NCBI GenBank assembly: GCA_023444055.1
Contig: JAEZRV010000032.1
Location: 26,995 to 90,994, forward strand
DNA from: Bacillota bacterium
GTDB lineage: Bacteria; Bacillota; Clostridia; Acetivibrionales; DSM-1351
DNA length: 64,000 bases
Direction of reading: 5' to 3'
Under the pieces are notes generated by a model. That model searched no databases, was not told the DNA's origin, and saw only the letters and a list, made by a program, of their open reading frames with translations. This document shows positions 7,331-16,702 of the stretch, one piece after another (position 1 is the first letter of the stretch; every line of letters starts with the position of its first letter). Position numbers and translations under genes: made by a program.

Positions 7331-7528
7331 AACTTTAACTGGTTGGGTACATATAGTATCTTAAATATTTCTGTATTTAATTCCTACAATGAATAATAAT
7401 TGTGTTTGCAATATATTTAAAGTATGCATCTAAATTCAAAGGATGCATCTAAATTCAAAAGATGCATCTAAATTCAAAAGATGTACCAAATTAAAGGATA
7501 TATCCAATAAAAGTGGTTATATCCTTTA
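7331..7528 (+). repeat. Long repeat X, copy 1 (upstream of the SLH gene)
   Basis: Begins AACTTTAACTGGTTGGG and ends in the inverted repeat AAAGGATATA…TATATCCTTT (7493-7527). A similar sequence with the same start, an ACAATGAAT block and the same terminal inverted repeat lies at 12002-12124, beyond the SLH gene. Copy 1 also contains a 3 x 19-bp array absent from copy 2. Confidence 0.5.
7424..7480 (+). repeat. Tandem repeat, 3 x 19 bp
   Basis: Three units of ATGCATCTAAATTCAAARG in perfect register (7424, 7443, 7462), the last followed by a partial ATGTACC. Each unit holds the palindrome ATGCAT. It lies about 300 bp before the SLH gene. Confidence 0.8.
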
Positions 7529-7777
7529 AACATTGTTTATAGATAAAAGAATATTAGGATTATGTGATAGAGAAAATAACTTTATGCCTATTAAAGTGTG
7601 TGGAAAATTTTCAATATTATGCAAGTGTAAGGATATGCTTTTTAGTTGTAATAAATGGTTTATAAAGAAAAGTGATAAATAACGTATAGTATTTACAAGA
7701 AATAATAAATATTTGAAATTATGCATTATATATGGTATTGTAAAATTAATATTTTACATTTGGAGGTAAAAATCTAC

Positions 7778-10700
7778 ATGAATAAAAAATTTATTCCAAT
7801 GATTTTAGTATTTAGCATAATACTATCTTCCATGATTTCTGTTTTTGCAGAATCTAGCTTTTCTGATATGCCAAAATCTGATTATTGGTCATTTAAGGCA
7901 TTAAATGAGGCTGTAAACAATGGCTTAATACATGGATATAATGGCAAAATTAATCCCAAAAATAATGTTACGCGTGCACAATTAGCTGCAGTAATTAATA
8001 ATGCATTTGGTGCAATTGAGGTTGCGGATATATCAATGTATAAGGATGTACCTAGCAACGCTTGGTATGCAAAGGAAATGGGAAAGGCAGTTAACATGGG
8101 GACTATAAGTGGTGTCACCTCTAACAAACTTGCTCCCTTATCTCAGGCCACAAGGCAAGAAGCCTTTTGTATTATTGCCAAAGCTTTAAAGCTTAGTGGC
8201 GGAGATGCACAAAATCTCAATAAATTTTCAGATAAGGATAAAATAGCCTCGTGGGCAACTGATTCAATAGCTACCCTTGTTCAAGCTGGTTACATAAGTG
8301 GATTTGGTGGAAAGCTTAATCCTACTGGAAAAATTACATTAGAAGAATTAACACAAGTAATGTCAAATATTATCCAACAATATTTTTCGGTTCCAGGTGA
8401 ATATACTGAGGTGTCTCAGGGTAATGTGATGATTAATACTGAAAATGTTACTCTAAAAAACACTAAAATCAGTGGTGATTTAATTGTAGGTGATGGGGCT
8501 GCTAACGGCGATATAACTTTAGATAAAGTGACTATTGGAGGCAGACTTGTAGTACGTGGTGGTGGTCAAAACTCTATTAAGCTTATAAACAACAGTAATG
8601 TAGGAAGTGTAATTATTGGAAAGTCATCTTCAGGAGCAATTCGTATTAAAACTGAAGAAGGCTGTAAAATTGATGTTGTATACATAGATGATGGTAAAGA
8701 TGATGTTATAGTTGAAGGTGTTTACAATCAAGTTGTTGTAAAATCAGAAACACCAGTTGTTGTAAAGGATGCTGATGTTAATGTAGTATCAGTAGCTGCT
8801 AAAGATGCAAGCGTAAAAATTGAAGGAAAATCAACTGTTCAAATAACTGAAGTACAAGAAAATGCAAAAAATTCTCAAATAGAAGTAACAAAAGATGCAA
8901 CTGTAAAAAAAATTAATTCATCAGCTGACGATGTTGTTATAGGTGGCGAGGGAAAAGTTGTAGAAGCAAATATAAGCGGAGATAATACTCAAGTTAATAC
9001 AGACAATACTGAGTTAGTTGTTGAAAAAGGTACTAAAGGTGTTATTGAAAACGGTAATTCTGTTAAAGATACTGGGGAACCTATTAAAACTGGAGAAACA
9101 ACACCAGTGCAACCACCAGTACCATCGCCATCAGGCGGCTCCGGAGATTCAGGCGATACAGGAGAAAATTCTGATACAATTGAAGTTACCAATGAAGCGC
9201 AATTGAAAGCTGCCATGGATTTAGAAAAGCTTTTAGATGTAATAATAACTGAAGATATTGTATTAACAGATAATCTAACTATAAAAACAAATGTCAAAAT
9301 TAATTCTGGCAAGCAGTTAACCTTAGCAACGGGAAAGAATTTAACTCTTGATAGAAAAGAGTGGGTTGGTGACCCTGAGGATGAAAACTTTATACCAGGT
9401 TATTGGGGATCATTGAATATTTGTGGAACATTGAATATTCCTAAAGGTTCGACTTTCTATAACTGTACATATACACTTGTTAACGGCGGAAAAATAAAAT
9501 GTTATGGAAATTATGTTGATATAAGTGGTGTTCAAGGCTTAAAATCTACGAATTATGGATATTTAAGATTAGAAAACTCAACACTATACAATGAAGGAAC
9601 CTTTGTTATTAGTGCAAATGTTGACGCATACTATTCTAATATTCAGCATTGCGGAGGAAGGTTTACAAATAATGGTGGTTTGAATGTAGTAAGCGGAAGC
9701 ATAACATCAAGTTCTGAATTCCATAATGCAGGATATTTGAAAATTATTGATGAATACTCTTCTACAGATAGTTTTTGTAATATAAATTTTGGGAGCAGTT
9801 TAACAGATGATTCAAACTGGATAGATTACACTGCTGCGGTTTACAATGAAAATGCCTTATATAGAGCAGCTCAAAAGCAAAATGAAAAGATTAGTGCTCT
9901 TGGAGATAAAGAAGCGACAAAAGGCTTTGAGAGATACAATCGTATTGATATTTGCGAGAATATGGCATTAAATAGTGGCGTGACAATAAACAAAGCTGAT
10001 GTTTGGGTTATAGAAAAACGGGAAAACGAGGTAGAACAAATAATACCAGTGGAACTTATAAATAACGCTGATATGTCACTAAATGATTGTACTTTACATG
10101 TAAATGGTAAGTTGAAAAACAATGGTACAATAATATTAGGTCAGCTACATAGTGAAAATAAGCCTGGTGCTTGGGCAAACATTCAGGTATGGCCAAGAGG
10201 ACACTTCACTAATAATGGTACTGTAGATGTAAGAGACGGCAGAATTCATAGAATGGATGATTTGAAACCAGCGGATACTGGGTTAACTATTGTTAAAGCA
10301 ATAATAGACGGTACTAAAAGCCTTAATTATTTTGATGTTGCAATTGTTCATAACTTTGCAGGTTTAAAAAAGGCAGCAGTTACTGACAAAGCAATATATG
10401 AACGTATTGATGTCATGAGACATGAGGAAATAGATGACGCTGATATTACAATTGAAGAAAATCTAGACATTGATGCTGATATGTATATCGAATGGGCCTG
10501 TGGAATAGAAGTTCCTGAAGATTACACATTGAATTTTGTTGGCGGTAATCATTGGATTAATAATAAAGGTGATATTTGGGTATACGGTAAATTAAATCTT
10601 GGCTCAAATTATACATTAGAAAATGAAAGTAAAATTCAAGTCGGTGGAATAACTGGTGTCTTAGCTGATAAATGTACATTTACAAATAACGGAACTATCG

Positions 10701-11791
10701 AAAACAGAAACTATATTGAGGTTCTATCAAACGGTTTGTTTACTAACGATGGTACTATCAATAACCAAAACACAATTAAGGTTCAAGATGGTGAATTTAA
10801 TGGAAGCGGCGTAGTATACGCAGATCAAAATTCAAATAATCAAGGTATTACAGGAAATGTATATATGAAGGTTTATGATTATGCTCAATTAATAAGTGCA
10901 ATGGGCAATAGTTCTGCTACAAACATTGTAATTACAGGAAACATTGTAATTACAGGAAACATTGACCTTAATGCTGATTTAACTGTAAACAAGTCAATAT
11001 CAATAGGCAGTGATCATGAATGGGGAGAGTTAAGAACCAACGGGTATCAAATTACAATAGCTATGGGCAATACACTAAATATAAATGAAGGTCGTTTAGT
11101 TATTAGCAAAAATCAAAACAGTGAGCTAAACGGAAAAGTAGCTAACGATGGTACAATAACATTTGCAGAAAATGGATGCTTAAGAATTGAACAAGGCGGA
11201 ATATTTGATACATCAAGCGATGTTGATATTAGAGGTCATTTAGATCTTTATGATTATGAAAATAGGAGTAGCTATATAACAGGTACTGGGAAAATAACAA
11301 CATATTCTGATAGAGCATGTTTTATAGACCGTACACTTGATATTTTGTATGAGTTTAATGATCAAGCGATTTCTATTACTCCTTCTGCTATAACTGTAAG
11401 TGCAGGTGCAAGCATTGCTCCAACCGAAGACATTGTTATGAAGGTACCTGATGTTAGAAGCTGGTTTATGGGAGATGGCAGGAATGATGATAATACACGC
11501 AGACATTATGCATATGCCGCTATGATGCTAAATGGAATTGTAGCATTTGATATTGCTGGCTTAGACGCTCCAGAAAATAATCCTTACGCTAAAGTAACTT
11601 ACGGGTATGCTAAAGCGATCTTTGAACAAGTAGCTATTAAATTAGGGCTTGATGATGCACAAAGTGTAGGGGATTTCTTGACTACGTTTGACAGCAAAAA
11701 TATTACAGATTATATAGATGATTATGGTGATGGAAGTTCAATTAACAAATTATTTGATGACTTTTACACTGCACTAGATCAAGCTATATAA
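7778..11791 (+). CDS. SLH-domain cell-surface protein with beta-solenoid body (1337 aa)
   Basis: Start ATG 7778, because GGAGG (7762-7766) precedes it and the next residues form a signal peptide (MNKKFIPMILVFSIILSSM…FAES); the frame is open further upstream without an SD. Three SLH repeats follow within roughly residues 30-205 (FSDMPKSDYWSFKAL, YKDVPSNAWYAKEM, FSDKDKIASWATDSI), which anchor proteins to pyruvylated wall polymer. Next comes a Val/Asn/Ile-rich region with short strands (NVTLKNTKISGDLIVGDG), then a Pro/Gly/Ser linker near residue 460 (TTPVQPPVPSPSGG). The rest is a long solenoid with recurring FTNNGTI, LTNDGTI and GNIVITG motifs. Probably a wall-bound adhesin or scaffold. No catalytic motif seen. 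Confidence 0.85.
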   Translation: MNKKFIPMILVFSIILSSMISVFAESSFSDMPKSDYWSFKALNEAVNNGLIHGYNGKINPKNNVTRAQLAAVINNAFGAIEVADISMYKDVPSNAWYAKEMGKAVNMGTISGVTSNKLAPLSQATRQEAFCIIAKALKLSGGDAQNLNKFSDKDKIASWATDSIATLVQAGYISGFGGKLNPTGKITLEELTQVMSNIIQQYFSVPGEYTEVSQGNVMINTENVTLKNTKISGDLIVGDGAANGDITLDKVTIGGRLVVRGGGQNSIKLINNSNVGSVIIGKSSSGAIRIKTEEGCKIDVVYIDDGKDDVIVEGVYNQVVVKSETPVVVKDADVNVVSVAAKDASVKIEGKSTVQITEVQENAKNSQIEVTKDATVKKINSSADDVVIGGEGKVVEANISGDNTQVNTDNTELVVEKGTKGVIENGNSVKDTGEPIKTGETTPVQPPVPSPSGGSGDSGDTGENSDTIEVTNEAQLKAAMDLEKLLDVIITEDIVLTDNLTIKTNVKINSGKQLTLATGKNLTLDRKEWVGDPEDENFIPGYWGSLNICGTLNIPKGSTFYNCTYTLVNGGKIKCYGNYVDISGVQGLKSTNYGYLRLENSTLYNEGTFVISANVDAYYSNIQHCGGRFTNNGGLNVVSGSITSSSEFHNAGYLKIIDEYSSTDSFCNINFGSSLTDDSNWIDYTAAVYNENALYRAAQKQNEKISALGDKEATKGFERYNRIDICENMALNSGVTINKADVWVIEKRENEVEQIIPVELINNADMSLNDCTLHVNGKLKNNGTIILGQLHSENKPGAWANIQVWPRGHFTNNGTVDVRDGRIHRMDDLKPADTGLTIVKAIIDGTKSLNYFDVAIVHNFAGLKKAAVTDKAIYERIDVMRHEEIDDADITIEENLDIDADMYIEWACGIEVPEDYTLNFVGGNHWINNKGDIWVYGKLNLGSNYTLENESKIQVGGITGVLADKCTFTNNGTIENRNYIEVLSNGLFTNDGTINNQNTIKVQDGEFNGSGVVYADQNSNNQGITGNVYMKVYDYAQLISAMGNSSATNIVITGNIVITGNIDLNADLTVNKSISIGSDHEWGELRTNGYQITIAMGNTLNINEGRLVISKNQNSELNGKVANDGTITFAENGCLRIEQGGIFDTSSDVDIRGHLDLYDYENRSSYITGTGKITTYSDRACFIDRTLDILYEFNDQAISITPSAITVSAGASIAPTEDIVMKVPDVRSWFMGDGRNDDNTRRHYAYAAMMLNGIVAFDIAGLDAPENNPYAKVTYGYAKAIFEQVAIKLGLDDAQSVGDFLTTFDSKNITDYIDDYGDGSSINKLFDDFYTALDQAI

Positions 11792-11855
11792 GTACTTGCA
11801 GTTTTTGATTAATTGATTTTATAGTTGTTTAAAAAATTAATAGGCCATTAAACAG

Positions 11856-11904
11856 GTAGCTGCGATTTTTGAGTTGTTTTCATAGTCGTAGCTACTTTTT
11901 TTTT
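11856..11904 (+). terminator. Rho-independent terminator of the SLH gene
   Basis: GTAGCTGCGA … TCGTAGCTAC stem (one mismatch) with a ~20-base loop, followed by nine T residues. About 65 bp after the stop codon. Confidence 0.8.
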
Positions 11905-12001
11905 GGGGTATGATTTGACAATTGCGAAAAGAACTGTATGATGCTACATGGTACTAGATGATAACTGTATCGTAACTGCTTATCCAAGGGCATGTGAAAT
12001 C

Positions 12002-12124
12002 AACTTTGACTGATTGGGCATATAATGTGTTTAGAGGTAATTATTTATATATCCGACAATGAATTATCAAGCATTTTCAATATAATTAAAGGATGTAGCC
12101 GATAAAATTGGTTATATCCTTTAA
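12002..12124 (+). repeat. Long repeat X, copy 2 (downstream of the SLH gene)
   Basis: Starts AACTTTGACTGATTGGGC and ends with AAAGGATGTAGCC…GGTTATATCCTTT, an imperfect hairpin matching the end of copy 1 at 7493-7527. The rest of 11905-12488 shows no gene; it is AT-rich and precedes the diguanylate cyclase. Confidence 0.5.
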
Positions 12125-12488
12125 TTATATTGTATAAAAACAAAACCTAATATGGTATAATATAACATAATAATAGAAAATCCACTAAATATGATTTTAA
12201 TTAGATAAAATTCTTAGTAAATATAAAATATATGGAACTAAATGATGTTATATATAATCTAATTAAAGTAAATACTTTTGCACAACTTGCTTTAATCTGG
12301 TGAATATGGTATTAACATTGATAGTCACGAAATTACTGTAGATATGCAAGAATAAGTCGGATAATGTGCGAACTAAAATTGATAGCATATAAAAGATATT
12401 AAATTATATGTCTGAGAACGACTTTTATTAGGAAGTCAAAAAAAGTAAAAATGAATGCTTCCTACGTTATCAGAGAAAGGAATTTAAA

Positions 12489-13577
12489 ATGGAGTTTTTT
12501 ACTTTGAAGGGAAGATTGCGTAAGGATTACCTTCAGACTAAATATGAATACTATAGAAAATTTAATTTGTGGACTATTATTTGTGCGACTTTGGCAGATA
12601 CGAGTAATGTTGTCTCAGATGGTGTTATTATTGGTGCGTTTCCATATGAAACTTTGCTAAATAGAATTTGGATTTTAATTCCGCTGATGATTTTTATAAA
12701 GCTAGCTAAAACGATAAATGACTATCGAGTTATGTTATGGCTCTCCTATGGATTTCTTTATATGCTTGTTCTAAATAACATATGGCTCCTAACAATCCTA
12801 CCGGATATATCACACGCTGGAGAAGGATATATAGAATGGGCGATGGTGTTTTTTTTAGTTACATATGCGACACCATTTATTGGAAGTGTAATTGCTTGTG
12901 GTGGCTATTTGCTGCTCATTTATCTTTCGAGTTTCTTTATAAACTATGTAGCTCTTAATGGAACGCTGGCATTGATGGTTCCAATGATCCTAGCAAGTAT
13001 TGTTGTGAACTATGCCATGAATACGGTCTATTATGATCATTACAAAACTAAGAAACAATTAGAGAAATCAAGTGAATGTGATCCTCTTACAGGACTATAT
13101 AATAGAAATAAAATGAAAAGCATTACTTCTCCAGAAGGTGATTTTTGTATTAATAAAGGTTCTACAGAGCTTAGTTGTCTTCTAGTGGATATTGATTATT
13201 TCAAGAAGGTAAATGATGAGTTTGGACACGAAGCAGGTGACTTGCTACTTGTACAAATATCAAAAATTTTAATGTTATGTGTAAGGGAAAGTGATGTTGT
13301 AATACGTTGGGGTGGAGAAGAATTTTTTATTCTGCTATATGAATGCGACATGCAGCAGGCAAAAAATGTCGCAGAACGGATTAGAGAAACAGTACAAAAT
13401 ATGGTGAGTATAACTGTATCTATAGGTGTAGCGATACATGAAGGCAATAGCTGGGAAGAATCCGTAAATCATGCTGATTTAGCACTGTATAGGGCAAAAG
13501 ATAGAGGAAGAAATACAGTAGTTGTATATAGTAATAAAGAATTTCAGAATAACGAAATTGCAGAAACTACAAATTAG
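12489..13577 (+). CDS. Membrane diguanylate cyclase (GGDEF) with I-site
   Basis: 362 aa. Residues ~28-180 hold about five or six hydrophobic spans, a membrane sensor of no named family. The GGDEF domain follows from about residue 196 (CDPLTGLYNR). Metal/substrate motif LVDIDYFKKVNDEFGHEAGD (232-251) and the active loop RWGGEEF (GGEEF at 275-279) are intact, so it should make c-di-GMP from two GTP. RESD at 266-269 is five residues before GGEEF, the classic allosteric inhibitory site. Start ATG 12489 with AAAGGAA SD. Monocistronic. A possible receiver, the PilZ protein at 49952, lies in the same window. Confidence 0.93.
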   Translation: MEFFTLKGRLRKDYLQTKYEYYRKFNLWTIICATLADTSNVVSDGVIIGAFPYETLLNRIWILIPLMIFIKLAKTINDYRVMLWLSYGFLYMLVLNNIWLLTILPDISHAGEGYIEWAMVFFLVTYATPFIGSVIACGGYLLLIYLSSFFINYVALNGTLALMVPMILASIVVNYAMNTVYYDHYKTKKQLEKSSECDPLTGLYNRNKMKSITSPEGDFCINKGSTELSCLLVDIDYFKKVNDEFGHEAGDLLLVQISKILMLCVRESDVVIRWGGEEFFILLYECDMQQAKNVAERIRETVQNMVSITVSIGVAIHEGNSWEESVNHADLALYRAKDRGRNTVVVYSNKEFQNNEIAETTN

Positions 13578-13641
13578 CACGAAATAAGGCATACAAGTAT
13601 ACTTAATCAAAAAGTATGCGTGATAATACTTTAAAATATAT

Positions 13642-13685
13642 AAAAGGCTCACAGCCTCTAAATTTGGAGGTGTAAGCCTTTTTAA
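13642..13685. terminator. Bidirectional terminator
   Basis: AAAAGGCT…CCTC/GAGG…AAGCCTTTTT: an A-run, an interrupted stem and a T-run between two convergent genes (diguanylate cyclase and dockerin protein). Serves both strands. Confidence 0.75.
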
Positions 13686-13698
13686 AATTATCGCAATT

Positions 13699-14970
13699 TT
13701 ACTTTACATTAATCACGTATACAATATCATCTCCTGCAGGTTTGGGGGTAAACACTATTTTGTATGTTCCAGATTTTAGCGCTTTAAATGTATATATTCT
13801 TGAATATAGCCAATCAGGGATCTGTGGTTTAGGATTATCCACTACTTGTGATACTAATTCGATGGCAGTTTCATCGGATATCTTACAAGTAGAGGTAAAA
13901 CCTGCAAAACCACCTTCTTGCATTGATATATCAAAAGTTTTATTTGCACTAACATTTATAACGTGTTCATTTGGATTGACTACATTAATGCTATATTGAA
14001 CAGTTTCAATAGGTTCTACACCTGTTTCCCAAGGGCGCTTGTATTCATATGTCATTGTATATGTCCCAGACTTAAGTGCTTCAAAGGTCCATATTTTTTG
14101 GATAGGTGCTCCAACTATTCCAGGATCATTATTGTCTATGCTTTTTTCTGAAATTAAATTAAAAGCATCAGGGTCAGATACTGTGTAAAACCATTGATAA
14201 CCAGTCGAACCATTCTCTTCTAAGGATATATCAAAAGTTTTATTTGCATTAACATTTATAACGTGTTCATTTGGATCGACTACATTAATTCTATATTGAA
14301 CAGTTTCAATAGGTTCTACACCTGTTTCCCAAGAGCGCTTGTATTCATATGTCATTGTATATGTCCCAGACTTAAGTGCCTCAAAGGTCCATGTTTTTTG
14401 GATAGGTGCTCCGCATATTTCGGGATTAGTATATTGTATGTTTTCTTCTGAAATTAAATTTAAAGCATCAGGATCGGATACTGTGTAAAACCATTGATAA
14501 CCCGTTGAACCATTCTCTTTTAAGGATATGTCAAAAGTTTTGTTTTTCTGTACATCAATAACGCTACCGTTTTGAGTTTCTACAAGTGTATCTGCTACTG
14601 GAAATTGATTCATTCCTTCAAGAAGATATCGCTTCATAATATATAAATCTAATGAATTAACACTCATGTCACCGTTTAAATCTGCAGCTTTTTTATATGA
14701 GCTGTTGTCTAATATTAAAGATTTCATAAGTGCATAATCTAGTGAGTTAATTTGGTGATCATTACTTAAATCACCGTAAAAAGTATTAATCTGAATAACA
14801 TCAGTAGTGCCCCCGTTTGTAGATGTTTCTGCATTGACAGTACCTATTGGAAATACTAGAAATGAAAGTATTGATACCATTAAAGAAATAGCAGCAAATT
14901 TCTTAATAAAATTTGTTGCAGTTACTTTTTCTTTTGTACACTGTTTTTTAATTGTAAGACTTCTTTCCAT
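13699..14970 (-). CDS. Secreted dockerin protein with three chagasin-type (I42) inhibitor repeats
   Basis: 423 aa, GGGAGG SD. Signal peptide with a long basic head ending near VNAETS (residue 50). A type I dockerin follows at 64-120, with two Ca2+-binding repeats (GDLSNDHQINSLDYALMKSL and ADLNGDMSVNSLDLYIMKRY). Then three repeats of about 95 residues start near 138, 238 and 338. Repeats 1 and 2 carry ENGSTGYQW, GAPIQK.WTFEALKSGTYT and KR(S/P)WE, the three loops by which chagasin-family inhibitors block papain-like proteases. Repeat 3 lost the first loop (GGFAGFTS) and the RPWE loop. Known parallel: the dockerin-bearing cysteine protease inhibitor of C. cellulolyticum (cyspin). Inferred role: protection of cellulosomal enzymes from proteolysis. 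Confidence 0.9.
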   Translation of the reverse strand: MERSLTIKKQCTKEKVTATNFIKKFAAISLMVSILSFLVFPIGTVNAETSTNGGTTDVIQINTFYGDLSNDHQINSLDYALMKSLILDNSSYKKAADLNGDMSVNSLDLYIMKRYLLEGMNQFPVADTLVETQNGSVIDVQKNKTFDISLKENGSTGYQWFYTVSDPDALNLISEENIQYTNPEICGAPIQKTWTFEALKSGTYTMTYEYKRSWETGVEPIETVQYRINVVDPNEHVINVNANKTFDISLEENGSTGYQWFYTVSDPDAFNLISEKSIDNNDPGIVGAPIQKIWTFEALKSGTYTMTYEYKRPWETGVEPIETVQYSINVVNPNEHVINVSANKTFDISMQEGGFAGFTSTCKISDETAIELVSQVVDNPKPQIPDWLYSRIYTFKALKSGTYKIVFTPKPAGDDIVYVINVK

Positions 14971-15377
14971 TTTAATTCCTCCCTAAAATATAAATTTAGC
15001 AATAAGTAATATGTAAAACTATTTCGCACTTAAAATATTGAAAAGACATATTTTAAATACAAAATTAGTATAAGGTTACTATAACGCTTATAGTAGTTCC
15101 ATTTTGATTAAAATATTGGAAATTGCTACCTTAATTATACCAAATAAAATTATAAATGTAAAACAATGTAGTCAGGAGCTGGCTCTAGCTAATGTGTTCT
15201 ATTTATATTAAATTAGTGGGATTATTTAAATATAATGAAATATACCAATTACCCATTATGTGCTAAAATACAGATTATACAAGTTTTATAAATGTGAATT
15301 ATAGTTAAAGCATTGTTCAGCAAATTGTAATTGCATTTGGGGTGTAATAAATAAATTGTAAAATAAGGAGATTATAT
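14971..15377. other. Divergent intergenic region (407 bp)
   Basis: Separates the dockerin protein (minus) from the MFS transporter (plus). AT-rich, with no ORF or RNA gene that I can support; it must hold the promoters for both, but none stands out clearly. Confidence 0.5.
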
Positions 15378-16535
15378 ATGGTAACATTATTGCTAATCAT
15401 CATTTACATTGCTTTTATTAGTTTGGGATTACCGGATTCAATGCTAGGAGCTGCATGGCCGGCTATCCGTGCAGATTTATCTTTGCCGATGGCAGGAGCA
15501 GGATTAATATCCATGATTGTATCCGGAGGTACTATTGTTTCTAGCATGTTTAGTGGAAAGGTTATTAATAGGCTTGGTACTGCTAAGGTCGTCGTAATAA
15601 GTGTATTTATGACGGCTATGGCTTTGTTTGGATTTGCTTTGAGCAAGAACTATGTATGGTTATGCATAATGGGATTACCTTTGGGGCTTGGTGGAGGATC
15701 AATCGATGCTGCATTAAATAATTTTGTGGCATTGCATTATTCAGCAAGACAAATGAGTTGGCTTCATTGTTTTTGGGGACTTGGAGCGACAGTCGGACCT
15801 ATAATTATGTCAGCATGTATTTTTAAATATGGCCTTTGGCAAAAAGGGTATTTAACAGTTGCAATTATACAAAGTTGCTTGGTAATTATTTTGCTTTTCT
15901 CATTTCCGCTTTGGAAAACGTTTCGAGATAATGAGGATAAAGATGCTGAGATACAAAATAATAATCAAAATGTATTTAAATTACCTGGGATAACTCCTGC
16001 TCTCCTAAGTTTTTTCTTTTACTGTGCTGTTGAGGCTACAGCTGGGTTATGGGGAGCAAGCTACCTTGTGAATATAAAAGGTGTTTCTGCAGATGTAGCG
16101 GCTGGTTGGGTATCCATATATTATTTTGGAATTACAATAGGGCGACTAATAAATGGATTTGTAACTTCAAAATTAAGTAATACTGCATTGATTAGAGGAG
16201 GCCAGATTATCATTGGATTGGGAACTCTTCTTTTGTTGATATTCAATCAAATATATATTGGCTTAATTGGGCTTATTTTTTTAGGAATAGGATGTGCTCC
16301 TATTTTTCCTTCTATGTTACACGAAACTCCAGCACGTTTTGGTAAAAAGAATTCCAGTAGATTAATGGGTCTGCAGATGGCATTTGCTTATATGGGAACT
16401 ACTTTTGTACCTCCTATTTTAGGATTGCTTTCAGGTGTAACAGGCATTCAAATTTATCCACTGTTTATTTTAGTACTATTAATTCTTATGTTTGTAAGTA
16501 ACGAGAATACTAACAGAGCTGTAAAAGCAACATGA
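15378..16535 (+). CDS. MFS transporter, sugar-permease (FucP-like) type
   Basis: 385 aa, about 12 hydrophobic spans, AAGGAG SD before ATG 15378. Early GLPDSMLGAAWPAIRADL and the Gly-rich GLPLGLGGGSIDAALNNF, followed by SWLHCFWGLGATVGP, are characteristic of the bacterial fucose-permease-like MFS branch. The central cytoplasmic loop (residues ~180-200) is short and charged. Substrate unknown; a sugar or sugar-like compound is a guess from the branch. Its last 13 codons are the first unit of a 39-bp tandem repeat, so its C-terminus (NENTNRAVKAT) was probably created by repeat expansion. Confidence 0.85.
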   Translation: MVTLLLIIIYIAFISLGLPDSMLGAAWPAIRADLSLPMAGAGLISMIVSGGTIVSSMFSGKVINRLGTAKVVVISVFMTAMALFGFALSKNYVWLCIMGLPLGLGGGSIDAALNNFVALHYSARQMSWLHCFWGLGATVGPIIMSACIFKYGLWQKGYLTVAIIQSCLVIILLFSFPLWKTFRDNEDKDAEIQNNNQNVFKLPGITPALLSFFFYCAVEATAGLWGASYLVNIKGVSADVAAGWVSIYYFGITIGRLINGFVTSKLSNTALIRGGQIIIGLGTLLLLIFNQIYIGLIGLIFLGIGCAPIFPSMLHETPARFGKKNSSRLMGLQMAFAYMGTTFVPPILGLLSGVTGIQIYPLFILVLLILMFVSNENTNRAVKAT

Positions 16536-16613
16536 AGTAATGAGAATACTAACAGAGCTGTAAAAGTAAAATGAAGTAACGAGTATACTAACAGTACTAT
16601 AAAATAACATGTA
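16497..16613 (+). repeat. Tandem repeat, 3 x 39 bp, overlapping a gene end
   Basis: Units begin at 16497, 16536 and 16575, each AGTAAYGAGWATACTAACAG…; units 1 and 2 end in ATGA. The first unit contains the MFS stop codon; the second and third are non-coding copies that diverge stepwise. Confidence 0.85.
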
Positions 16614-16667
16614 ATCCACAATAAAAAATGACAATAAAAAACTTTTAAAAATATTTTAAAACAAATA

Positions 16668-16696
16668 TCGACAAAATTCAACATGCGTGTTATAAT
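16668..16696 (+). promoter_or_regulatory. Promoter of the candidate small RNA
   Basis: TCGACA (16668-16673), exactly 17 bases, TATAAT (16691-16696). Strong apart from one -35 mismatch. No gene starts downstream on this strand before the terminator at 16827, so the transcript would be non-coding. Confidence 0.6.
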
Positions 16697-16702
16697 ATAT
16701 TT

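Noticed and set aside
7424..7480. CRISPR-like array
   Set aside because: The 19-bp units are directly adjacent with no spacers, and no cas genes are present; it is a plain tandem repeat.
14971..15377. tRNA or other stable RNA genes in the larger gaps
   Set aside because: No clover-leaf with T-loop GTTCRANNC or similar was found in this gap or in the other long intergenic regions.
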